From NCBI GenBank assembly GCA_025449515.1, contig JANWJI010000088.1, forward strand, positions 1 to 12,536: a DNA stretch of 12,536 nt, in the 5' to 3' direction. This document shows positions 6,114 to 12,536 of the stretch, piece by piece. A program made the position numbers and the translations under genes. Numbering within the stretch: the stretch's first letter is position 1; each line of letters opens with the position of its first letter. The DNA is from Nitrososphaeraceae archaeon. Lineage in GTDB: Archaea > Thermoproteota > Nitrososphaeria > Nitrososphaerales > Nitrososphaeraceae. The notes under the pieces are model-generated. The model searched no databases, was not told the origin of the DNA, and was given only the letters and a program-made list of their open reading frames with translations.

Positions 6114-7319
6114 TTACCTCCTACTTGCAGCAGAGACTAACTTTATTACGTCTCTGTGTTTGAGTACATACTCAGCACCCAATCGTTGTTTCGTTCGGGC
6201 GTCAACGGCGTAAAGAAAACTTTTTGCTAGATCTGCATGTATCTTCATCGCCAAGTCTTTAGAAGTCGATCCGTCTGGTAGTAAATAAGTATCTGGTAAA
6301 ACATTCCCCTTTTTGTCAGTTAATTTGAATTCATCTTCAACAGGAAATACAGCAATTAGTTTTAATGATTCAAAGCACAGCTTGTTTAACACGTCCTGCA
6401 CACCAGTAGAACCGTATTTTTTGAATAGCATGCTAACGGTATTCAGAACTTTTATCTGTTGCTCATTTAAATTAGTATTGGGTCTTATTTCAAATGAACG
6501 ATCACCTGGAAGGTAATGCAAGATTCTATTCTTTGCAGCTCGTTTAAGTAACACCTCAGCTTCTGCTGCACATGGGATAACATTATCATATCCTTTTTCT
6601 TTCATAATCACGATGTTTGTTCCGGTGGAAGAGATATCTATCTTATTTGCAGCAATTATGGTTGGTTTGGATAAAAGCCGCACAGTTCTACTGAAATTCA
6701 AGATGTCCTCTTCATTCCATAGAATAGGCTTCTTATTGTCTAGATTAGACTGATGAATCGCTTTTGTTATTTGCATATCATTAATGGCTAGGCCTGATAG
6801 TCTTTTTGCAAGTAGGACGTCAATCCTCTGTCCCTTATTTTCAGCCTCCCTTGCGAACTTGTTCCATTCTTTTCCGACGATGGAACAAAGCCATTGATCA
6901 AACTCCTCCTCTACAAATTTAATATCATATAAGGGATCTGCTGTCCCGGCGCCGACCGGCCTACCTTCACTATCTGTAGATCCAGAGGCATCTACTACGT
7001 GAATCAACCCATCTGCTTGACGGGAATCATCCAAGAACTTATTCCCTACGCCCTTGCCAAGGTGAGCACCTGGAACTAGCCCTGCAATATCTATCACTTT
7101 TACTGGGACAAATCTGATACCATCAACGCAAACCGAGTGGATCGGGTTGTCTTGGACTTCAAATTCTTTACAAACACAGTCAATCCTAACATATGCAACG
7201 CCTACATTTGGTTCTATCGTAGTGAAAGGGTAATTAGCAGTCTGGACACTAAGATCTGTCACAGCATTGAAAAATGTAGATTTACCAACATTGGATTTAC
7301 CCATTATACCAATAATCAT
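6114..7319 (-). CDS. Archaeal OBG/YchF-type translation-associated GTPase with TGS domain
   Basis: A 401-residue P-loop GTPase of the OBG family (archaeal COG0012-type branch), thought to act with ribosomes; its exact function is unproven. With the start at 7319, the P-loop GKSNVGKST is at residues 7-15, the switch II/G3 motif DIAGLVPGAHLGKGVG at 77-92, and the G4 motif NKID at 225-228. A C-terminal TGS domain spans about 321-396. G4 is a normal guanine-specific NKxD, not the NxxE of bacterial ATP-preferring YchF. The frame stays open 42 codons upstream to 7445, but that part is basic and unlike the family. MIIGIMGK at 7319 is where relatives begin, and a TATA box lies 27 bases before it. It is the first gene of an operon with kae1. 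Confidence 0.9.
   Translation of the reverse strand: MIIGIMGKSNVGKSTFFNAVTDLSVQTANYPFTTIEPNVGVAYVRIDCVCKEFEVQDNPIHSVCVDGIRFVPVKVIDIAGLVPGAHLGKGVGNKFLDDSRQADGLIHVVDASGSTDSEGRPVGAGTADPLYDIKFVEEEFDQWLCSIVGKEWNKFAREAENKGQRIDVLLAKRLSGLAINDMQITKAIHQSNLDNKKPILWNEEDILNFSRTVRLLSKPTIIAANKIDISSTGTNIVIMKEKGYDNVIPCAAEAEVLLKRAAKNRILHYLPGDRSFEIRPNTNLNEQQIKVLNTVSMLFKKYGSTGVQDVLNKLCFESLKLIAVFPVEDEFKLTDKKGNVLPDTYLLPDGSTSKDLAMKIHADLAKSFLYAVDARTKQRLGAEYVLKHRDVIKLVSAASRR
6116..6122 (-). promoter_or_regulatory. Shine-Dalgarno sequence of kae1
   Basis: AGGAGGT on the minus strand lies eight bases before the kae1 ATG and overlaps the last codons and stop of the GTPase gene (AGG AGG TAA). It is the strongest ribosome-binding site in the window. 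It fits the expectation that internal operon genes use Shine-Dalgarno initiation while first genes are leaderless. Confidence 0.8.
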
Positions 7320-7342
7320 GTCTATTATCGATATTCGAGTCC

Positions 7343-7350
7343 TAATAAAT
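7343..7350 (-). promoter_or_regulatory. TATA box of the GTPase-kae1 operon
   Basis: On the minus strand ATTTATTA is centred 27 bases before the ATG at 7319, the spacing that makes transcription start at the start codon. It lies inside the upstream extension of the open frame and so supports the shorter protein. Confidence 0.6.
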
Positions 7351-7695
7351 CTAGTCGATTTAGAGGCCCAAAGATTGTGAATAAGTTCAATAGAATTTAA
7401 ACGTAAACGTAGTATATTGATGTAGTCGACATTTCTCGAATACACTTTAAACCGCTTTCAGAATTTGATTTGACAGTTTCCTATCTTCATGGCATTCTAA
7501 AATATATTACTCCAGAATTAATATTGGAGCAAGATAAAATAAAGTTGGACAAATAAATGGTGTATTGCAAAATAATGACATTCTAATAATCCCGATGCCT
7601 GTTATACGGAATCAACCCACATCACAGAAATTCAAATAGGATGGCCGAATGATGACCATAATTAATTAATTAATTAATATTAGTAAAGCTCATCG
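7351..7695. other. Intergenic region between the reductase and the GTPase operon
   Basis: About 345 bases between two minus-strand genes. No frame longer than about 30 codons looks protein-like. It holds the downstream region of the reductase gene, including the 18-base ATTA run at 7661-7678. I saw no clear T-run terminator on the minus strand. Confidence 0.6.
7661..7678. repeat. (ATTA)n simple repeat
   Basis: Four and a half copies of ATTA follow directly after the reductase gene's 3' end. It is a simple low-complexity run without obvious function, easily melted. Confidence 0.8.
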
Positions 7696-9618
7696 TCATT
7701 GTCCTTTAAATGTCTTCTTCATTAGCTCGACAGTATTGGGATTTGACTTTAGACTAGAAATTATTCCTTTTGCATTAATCCTTCTAAAGAAATATCCCAT
7801 CCCTCCAGGTCTACTTTCTTCTGTAGACTTATTTTCTGAGTATAATTCGAAGAGCGTGTCTGTTACTACAGCGATCTCATTTCGCGGTACAAAACGAAGG
7901 TATTGTTCATTTATCTCCGGATCCATAAGTGGGCCTCCTTGATGCTTTCCATCTTCAGTTCCCATTATTATTAACTGGTAGAGATTAAAGCCAGTACCTA
8001 CCCAACCTATTGTCTTTGTTGCTGGTCTATAGCACTGCTTCTCACAACCTGTAACACCTATGGATTCATTCAATTCTCCCCACTTTTCTTCTAACACGTC
8101 AATTAGATAAGGTTCGAATTTTTCAGAGTCAGTATACGTCAACCTACATGTATCTCTTCCGACACACGCTCCAGACAACATCCTTAGCGTCGAATATGGC
8201 CTTGGATTTTTCATATTTTCACCTGAGTTAGTAATACCCCTGCGAAGACCATAACCAAATAGCTTCATATCACTTTCAAATTCGTCTTTCTCATTATCAT
8301 CAATATCTGAAAAGAGTAAATGCTGATTAGGGGTTGTGAAAAGCTGAGTCGTTGTATACTTGTTTAGTAAATACTTGATCATACTCTTCAAATCCCCGTT
8401 AGGTCCGCCGTCTATCAATCTTCCGTTTTCTATAAAAGCACCATACCACCATTTGAATTCCTTGTCATGATCTGCAGGTTCATGCCGCTTTATCCATCCT
8501 AGATGTAAATTTCTTTTTCCATAATCATAATCCAATAACGGAGCATCAAAAATAGTGCCAGCAATATTTCTCACTTGCTCTCTAAACCATTCTATCCCCT
8601 TGACTCTAATTACATATTTCAGTCTGCCCCAATGTCTATTTTGTCTGTCTCCCCATTCTTTGTGGACTCTTACGATAGCATCTAAGCCCTTGAGGAGGTT
8701 CTCTTCGGTGAATATACCAAATGGCTCACCGAGAGCAGCGATGGTAGGTTTACCAGATTGCTGACCTTGGCCCCCACCGACGTATACCTGAAACTGATCT
8801 ACGCTGCGGCAATCATCTTTACAGTTATTAATGATCGGAGCGACTCCTATGTCATTGGTTCTTAGCTCAACACAATTATCTGGAACACACTTATTGTCTT
8901 CTACTTCATGGATCGCTGAGAAAGCGATTTTGAACTTTCGGTTTAGTTGATTAGGACCATAATCAAATCCAGTTATTCCAGGATGTCTTTCGTATAACCC
9001 TGCCTCTCTCAAATAGTTTGGATCTATCTCAAATATTTCAACATATGCAGATGGCGGGAGTGCGAAGTATTTTCCTATTTTTTGCGCCCATTTGTTAGAA
9101 TCAAAAATATCTGAAGATTTAGCTAAAGGACAACCCATTACATTTCTAGTATTGTCTCCACAGCCATTGATCGTAAAAAATCCAGATTTTGCTATTTCGC
9201 TTATTGTATTGACAACATCTTTTTTCTTAATCCAATGGAGCTGGATATTTTGCCTAGTTGTTATTCTTAGACTCGACCTAGCTCCGGATTTGGAATCTGT
9301 TGAGTGCATAGAGTACAAATCAGCTACTCTGTCAAGTATATTCCAGTGTCTATGAGTTATTGGTCCTCCACCAGGTATACTTATACGTATCATGTACATC
9401 CAGTCCTTCTCACGCCCAGTATTTGCTCTGTTGTATTCCAAGTAGATTCCGTGGGATTTTGCAATTTGTTCAGATTCCCATGATATATTTTCAGTATCTC
9501 TGTTCCTGAACTCATTGAATAGATTTCCCCTTAGATTATTGGAGTTGATCTTTGCAATCTCTACTTTGGAATAGTCTTTTGGATCAGTTCTAAAATTCGG
9601 ATCTATATCAATTAGCAT
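7696..9618 (-). CDS. Ferredoxin-type nitrite/sulfite reductase (NirA/SiR family)
   Basis: Assimilatory enzyme that performs a six-electron reduction of nitrite to ammonia or sulfite to sulfide at a coupled sirohaem-[4Fe-4S] centre in the cytosol. The 640-residue protein has the duplicated ferredoxin-like/sirohaem half-domain plan. Substrate and sirohaem contacts recognisable by motif are R78 (IRISIPGG), R118/R122 (LRITTRQ), R158 (NTRNVMGCP), and K228 and K230 (RKFK). The cluster ligands are C485 and C491 (ACVGRDTC) and C525 and C529 (GCEKQC). The usual GCPNxCG is here GCEKQCYRP. Extra cysteines C244, C249, C266 and C270 sit between the halves. C163 lies next to the sirohaem-binding arginine, where some actinobacterial enzymes have a modified cysteine. 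Nitrite versus sulfite preference cannot be read from sequence. It is transcribed alone. Confidence 0.9.
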   Translation of the reverse strand: MLIDIDPNFRTDPKDYSKVEIAKINSNNLRGNLFNEFRNRDTENISWESEQIAKSHGIYLEYNRANTGREKDWMYMIRISIPGGGPITHRHWNILDRVADLYSMHSTDSKSGARSSLRITTRQNIQLHWIKKKDVVNTISEIAKSGFFTINGCGDNTRNVMGCPLAKSSDIFDSNKWAQKIGKYFALPPSAYVEIFEIDPNYLREAGLYERHPGITGFDYGPNQLNRKFKIAFSAIHEVEDNKCVPDNCVELRTNDIGVAPIINNCKDDCRSVDQFQVYVGGGQGQQSGKPTIAALGEPFGIFTEENLLKGLDAIVRVHKEWGDRQNRHWGRLKYVIRVKGIEWFREQVRNIAGTIFDAPLLDYDYGKRNLHLGWIKRHEPADHDKEFKWWYGAFIENGRLIDGGPNGDLKSMIKYLLNKYTTTQLFTTPNQHLLFSDIDDNEKDEFESDMKLFGYGLRRGITNSGENMKNPRPYSTLRMLSGACVGRDTCRLTYTDSEKFEPYLIDVLEEKWGELNESIGVTGCEKQCYRPATKTIGWVGTGFNLYQLIIMGTEDGKHQGGPLMDPEINEQYLRFVPRNEIAVVTDTLFELYSENKSTEESRPGGMGYFFRRINAKGIISSLKSNPNTVELMKKTFKGQ

Positions 9619-9657
9619 ATCTAACCTTTTGCATACCTGTAAATGTACTAGTCATCC

Positions 9658-9666
9658 TATTTAAAA
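9658..9666 (-). promoter_or_regulatory. TATA-like box of the nitrite/sulfite reductase gene
   Basis: TTTTAAATA on the minus strand would start transcription near 9636, giving a leader of about 18 bases. A weak AGGTT, five bases before the ATG, may aid ribosome binding. Confidence 0.45.
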
Positions 9667-10031
9667 CGTAATTCTCAGTTCATGATATCTCATGTGGAAG
9701 CCCATCTCAGATTCATAGTAGCTGCCGGTAGGTTTGGGATTTAAGTGTTAGAAAGGATACTCGAGTGTAATGAATCTAACCAAAGGTCCATATCCATATC
9801 CATATGTATCCATGAAATTTAATCTTATTAGTATTGTACGAGACTAAAGTTAGCCTGTCTATGGAATCTAGATGTGCTGAGAACTTTTCGTTCATTAATT
9901 AATAGAATTGCTGTAATACGTGATCCCATTGTTCGTAAGCTTGTATGTATCCTGCTACTCCAAGTAACTCCATTTGCACGGATTTCTAATGGAACGATAT
10001 ACCAGCAGGAAAGGATGGAAGGCAAAGTGAG
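9667..10031. other. Divergent intergenic region, no convincing gene
   Basis: This separates the minus-strand reductase from the plus-strand PurF-like operon. Overlapping open frames on both strands in 9828-10089 encode basic, arginine-rich peptides without domain features and look like chance. The region contains the CCATAT triplet repeat at 9788-9805. Confidence 0.5.
9788..9805 (+). repeat. CCATAT tandem repeat, three copies
   Basis: Three exact copies of the hexamer CCATAT, followed shortly by a further ATCCATG. It lies in the divergent intergenic region about 170 bases upstream of the reductase start. It may be a simple slippage product. Confidence 0.8.
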
Positions 10032-10078
10032 GGAGTTGAGACATGCAGACCACTTTCTTTATTACAATTCTCAACTCC
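10032..10078 (+). promoter_or_regulatory. Inverted repeat bracketing the TATA box of the PurF-like operon
   Basis: GGAGTTGAGA (10032-10041) and TCTCAACTCC (10069-10078) are perfect 10-base inverted copies with 27 bases between them. TTTATTA at 10058-10064, inside the spacer, is a plausible TATA box that would start transcription near 10087. The arms would then lie upstream of the transcript and act as DNA sites, for example for a dimeric regulator or two facing dimers. If transcription starts further upstream, the same sequence would form a strong RNA hairpin in the leader. Confidence 0.55.
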
Positions 10079-10097
10079 ACTATGCATAACATGGAAT

Positions 10098-11540
10098 ATG
10101 GGAAGTCTTTACCTACTGAATGTTTTTATCCTTGTTTTCGAAGTTTTGAATGAGGACTCAGTCTTGGCCGGAATAATCGGAGTAGCTAGTATGGACACAA
10201 AATCAAATGCAAAAGTTGTGTATATTCTGGCACATTCAATGCGCATGCTTCAGCATAGAGGTAAAGCCTACTGGAAGATTTCCTCAAATGATAAATTTAT
10301 TGATGGTCAAGGATCGCTGCCTACCGATGACCATCTTTTGAAGTTTGTTGGGCTCGAAAAATTGTCCGCTAATATTGGACTAGGATATTTATCCAAACGT
10401 TACCCACAATTTCAAAGTATGAGCTCTATCAGTGCAGCACTTGATGGTTTCTTTGTGGATACTGAAAAGTTACACTTACACCCCTATATTGGTGCGGCCA
10501 GAGATTATGATTCGCTTTTTAAAATCTATTACATATTTACTGATCTGTTACTGCAAAAGCAGCGACCGGACCGTGCAGTAGACTTCCTAGATAGGCATCT
10601 ACGAGGTAATCTATTGTTAATGACAAAAAATGCTATATATGCCTTCAGAAACAGCACTGGCTTTAAACCTCTTGTGATGGCCACAAACAAAAGAAAGAGC
10701 ATGTACCTTCTGGCGTCAGAAAACTCTCTCCAAACTTCCCTAATCGATCTAAAGTTCAAAGACGTATTGCCAGGTCAGCTAATAAAACTGAATGATGCAG
10801 ATGGGCTAGAAATTATTGAGACACTAGACTATTCAAATCTAATGATGGACCCATTTGAGTTCGTACGGGAATCAAATGTCGCAGCAACGATCAATGGCAA
10901 AAGCATTTACCAAGTCAGGAAAAATATTGGCAAAGAACAAGCCAAATTTGTGTCCAAATGGTTAGATATTGATTCAGCACACGCAGAACCTGATTATACA
11001 CGTCCTATGACCCTCGGATTTAGTAATGAATATCATAGACACCACGAAAATTTTGATATCTCAGAGGGTATAATTAAAGACAGATATGATGACTCTGACC
11101 ATATGATAGATTTTTCAGAAGAGGTAAGTAAAAATAAGTTACTTTTCACCGGCCGATCTCTAAAATTCGTGGTTAAAGAACTAATTGAAAACAAAAGAAT
11201 TGCAACAATCCAAGGCACCATCCAGACCGGAAGTACAGTCATGGAGACGATGTACTATTTACGCGATGCAGGTGTCAAAAAAATATCTGTCATTGTAACA
11301 TATCCGCCGACGATTGATGGAAGACAAGTAGGGTTATATACTCAAAATAGAGATCTGATTGCAAATAAATACGTGGGCCAAGTATCAACAATTGATCAGA
11401 TTAATGAGAAAATCGGAAAGCAAATAGGTGCGGATACGGTCTATTATAATTCACCAGCGATTCTAGCCAAGGGGATCGGTTTGCCTGAAAACAACCTGTG
11501 GTTTCCAGAATGGGTGCGATTTTTGGATTATCGTAATTGA
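10098..11540 (+). CDS. PurF-like protein lacking catalytic residues (amidophosphoribosyltransferase pseudoenzyme)
   Basis: A 480-residue protein with the full two-domain plan of PurF, an Ntn glutaminase followed by a type I phosphoribosyltransferase. Preserved features are LNED..AGIIGV at 17-29, QHRG at 52-55, TGFKPL at 187-192, LASENS at 205-210, VLPGQLI at 223-229, EGIIKDRY at 323-330, the AGVKKISVIVTYPP strand and IGADTVYYNS. The active sites are gone. The nucleophilic Cys is replaced (S21 or A24, depending on alignment), the RYST and NGN glutamine-binding motifs are not recognisable, and the PRPP loop DDSIVRGTT reads QGTIQTGST (372-380). All Fe-S cysteines of that PurF type are missing; the protein has no cysteine at all. 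Synthesis of phosphoribosylamine is therefore unlikely, and a regulatory or scaffold role is inferred. TTG at 10146 is an alternative start that would remove the hydrophobic residues 1-16. Confidence 0.8.
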   Translation: MGSLYLLNVFILVFEVLNEDSVLAGIIGVASMDTKSNAKVVYILAHSMRMLQHRGKAYWKISSNDKFIDGQGSLPTDDHLLKFVGLEKLSANIGLGYLSKRYPQFQSMSSISAALDGFFVDTEKLHLHPYIGAARDYDSLFKIYYIFTDLLLQKQRPDRAVDFLDRHLRGNLLLMTKNAIYAFRNSTGFKPLVMATNKRKSMYLLASENSLQTSLIDLKFKDVLPGQLIKLNDADGLEIIETLDYSNLMMDPFEFVRESNVAATINGKSIYQVRKNIGKEQAKFVSKWLDIDSAHAEPDYTRPMTLGFSNEYHRHHENFDISEGIIKDRYDDSDHMIDFSEEVSKNKLLFTGRSLKFVVKELIENKRIATIQGTIQTGSTVMETMYYLRDAGVKKISVIVTYPPTIDGRQVGLYTQNRDLIANKYVGQVSTIDQINEKIGKQIGADTVYYNSPAILAKGIGLPENNLWFPEWVRFLDYRN

Positions 11541-11542
11541 CC

Positions 11543-11872
11543 ATGAAAAAAATAAGTGATGTAGAACATGGTAGAATCAAAACTGAAGCATATAGATCTG
11601 CTGTGGTATTGTCAAACGGTAGTATTGACAATCAAGGGTATTTGATAAGACATGTAGAACTAAGAGAATACATCGAGAAATTCGACACTAAGCGAGGTCG
11701 CTACTGTCTTGTGACGGTCTTGGTACGAACCGACAACGAGATCATCGAGATGAAATATGATGAAGGTTACAGAGATGACAATGAATTTGAATTATTAGTT
11801 GCTTCACTTACAAAGTATACTGGTCTATCAGCCTTGATAAACAGGGCGCTATTAGAATTAAAAAGTCAGTGA
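11543..11872 (+). CDS. Hypothetical protein coupled to the PurF-like gene (109 aa)
   Basis: I do not recognise the family. The ATG lies two bases after the PurF-like stop (TGA CC ATG), so the genes are almost certainly co-transcribed and probably translationally coupled; a TTG at 11537 could start it six bases earlier. The product looks like a small soluble alpha/beta protein: a basic N-terminus, strands around SAVVLSNG and the cysteine-containing YCLVTVLVRT, an acidic middle (MKYDEGYRDDNEFELL), and a leucine-rich helical end (SALINRALLELKSQ). It has no membrane segment, no signal peptide and only one cysteine. Its tight linkage suggests that it works with, or on, the PurF-like protein. Confidence 0.7.
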   Translation: MKKISDVEHGRIKTEAYRSAVVLSNGSIDNQGYLIRHVELREYIEKFDTKRGRYCLVTVLVRTDNEIIEMKYDEGYRDDNEFELLVASLTKYTGLSALINRALLELKSQ

Positions 11873-11975
11873 CAATTTATTTAGTGAAAGTCCATGAATT
11901 TATTGATTATCTACAAATATAATGAAAATAAATACTAGGACTACCTGACTGTCTAATAGTCCTGAAATAGTAAGG

Positions 11976-11981
11976 TATATA
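11976..11981 (+). promoter_or_regulatory. TATA-like box before the small membrane protein
   Basis: TATATA would start transcription near 12005, about 13 bases before the ATG at 12018. AAGG lies four bases before that ATG as a weak ribosome-binding site. Confidence 0.4.
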
Positions 11982-12017
11982 GTTGAAAACGACAACACTA
12001 TTTTGTAGACAAGGCTT

Positions 12018-12128
12018 ATGAAGGTAAACCTGAGGAGGATTAAGATAACACGAGAGCGCCTTTTTTTCATAGCATTAATTGGATCCACTCTGTTGATCGT
12101 CTTGTTGGCTCCGCTAGTGGTAAAATAA
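12018..12128 (+). CDS. Small single-helix membrane protein (36 aa)
   Basis: A short ATG frame encodes a strongly basic N-terminus (MKVNLRRIKITRERL) followed by one hydrophobic helix (FFIALIGSTLLIVLLAPLVV) and a final lysine. The positive charges predict a cytosolic N-terminus, and the protein would be anchored by one membrane helix. A TATA box and a weak Shine-Dalgarno sequence lie at suitable distances. I do not recognise the family. It could be a small accessory subunit of a membrane complex or an independent small protein. The opposite-strand frame covering the same bases is a shadow. Confidence 0.5.
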   Translation: MKVNLRRIKITRERLFFIALIGSTLLIVLLAPLVVK

Positions 12129-12536
12129 TCTGATATCGCTATCAAATCTATCTAATTAGTCGATCATCCAGCTGCAGTTACGTATTTTGAGAATATCTCT
12201 TGTCTATCAAAGTGAATGAATCAAGAACTTCTTTTTGATTCCGTTGAATTCAGACAACTATCATGGAAGACTGGAAACCCTGGGAACTGTTAAAGCATTA
12301 TAATATTGCCGTAGTTATTACAGAATAACCTGCAAAGTAAAATTTGCAATTCCTATTTAACACCGTAATACCTACAGTGCAGTAGTTATTGAGATTCTAT
12401 GATAGAAATGTTAAGTGCCCTGAAAGTAAAAATTATAGCACTACTATCGTGATTGTTAAATTCACCTTTTAATCGTCATATATTTTCATTTCCACCACCA
12501 GTCCTGTCCTATATAGATCTTGTTTGTTATAGCAGC
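12129..12536. other. Mostly non-coding right end
   Basis: No gene is supported with confidence. A 21-codon ATG frame at 12263-12328 encodes MEDWKPWELLKHYNIAVVITE, which is protein-like but too short to call. On the minus strand a frame is open from the window edge down to a stop at 12469-12471 (end of peptide GLVVEMKIYDD). It might be the end of a gene that lies beyond the window. Confidence 0.4.

Noticed and set aside
7320..7445. N-terminal 42-codon extension of the GTPase
   Set aside because: It is not family-like, contains the probable promoter, and the family normally begins just before the P-loop.
9828..10089. Overlapping open frames on both strands before the PurF-like gene
   Set aside because: Two opposite frames occupy the same bases, both encode arginine-rich peptides without features, and the promoter inverted repeat lies inside one of them.
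9874..10089. N-terminal part of the PurF-like gene with an intact catalytic Cys in another frame
   Set aside because: I looked for a frameshift that would restore a Cys-Gly start; neither the upstream frame nor the 20-codon frame at 10091 supplies the PurF N-terminus, and the frame in use already carries it without the Cys.
12469..12536. Minus-strand gene end at the right window edge
   Set aside because: About 22 open codons are too few to call a gene, although the peptide looks reasonable.

Overview
The window looks like chromosomal DNA of an ammonia-oxidising thaumarchaeon (Nitrososphaerota), probably of the soil Nitrososphaera/Nitrosocosmicus type. This rests on an archaeal Kae1 (KEOPS) protein, an archaeal OBG/YchF-type GTPase, a ferredoxin-type nitrite/sulfite reductase, AT-rich DNA, and A/T-rich TATA-like boxes about 25-30 bases upstream of several start codons with little or no leader. 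The lineage is inferred. No rRNA, tRNA, CRISPR array, transposase or integrase gene was found. Recognised genes cover only about two thirds of the window, and long gene-poor stretches lie between them.

Left part (1-4690). The end of an unidentified protein and a possible 49-residue protein precede an AlkA-type DNA glycosylase gene. Next come a secreted serine/glycine-repeat protein with two DNA repeat arrays and a stem-loop/T-run terminator, about 1 kb without a convincing protein gene that may hold a structured RNA, a three-helix DUF202 membrane protein, a 101-residue hypothetical protein, and about 830 bases with only doubtful small reading frames.

Central part (4698-9618). A small PH/GRAM-like protein converges on a two-gene minus-strand operon. 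In it, the GTPase is transcribed first from a probable leaderless promoter, and Kae1 follows with a strong Shine-Dalgarno sequence overlapping the GTPase stop codon. Upstream, also on the minus strand, is a 640-residue sirohaem/[4Fe-4S] reductase with a complete catalytic cluster motif and four extra cysteines.

Right part (10032-12536). A 480-residue relative of PurF (amidophosphoribosyltransferase) contains no cysteine at all. It has lost the catalytic cysteine, the glutamine-binding signature, the acidic pair of the PRPP loop and the Fe-S cysteines of the PurF family. It is followed after two bases by a 109-residue protein of unknown family. A perfect 10-base inverted repeat brackets the likely TATA box of this pair. 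This apparent double pseudoenzyme with its coupled partner is the best candidate for an undescribed system. A short one-helix membrane protein gene and about 400 bases of mostly non-coding DNA close the window.
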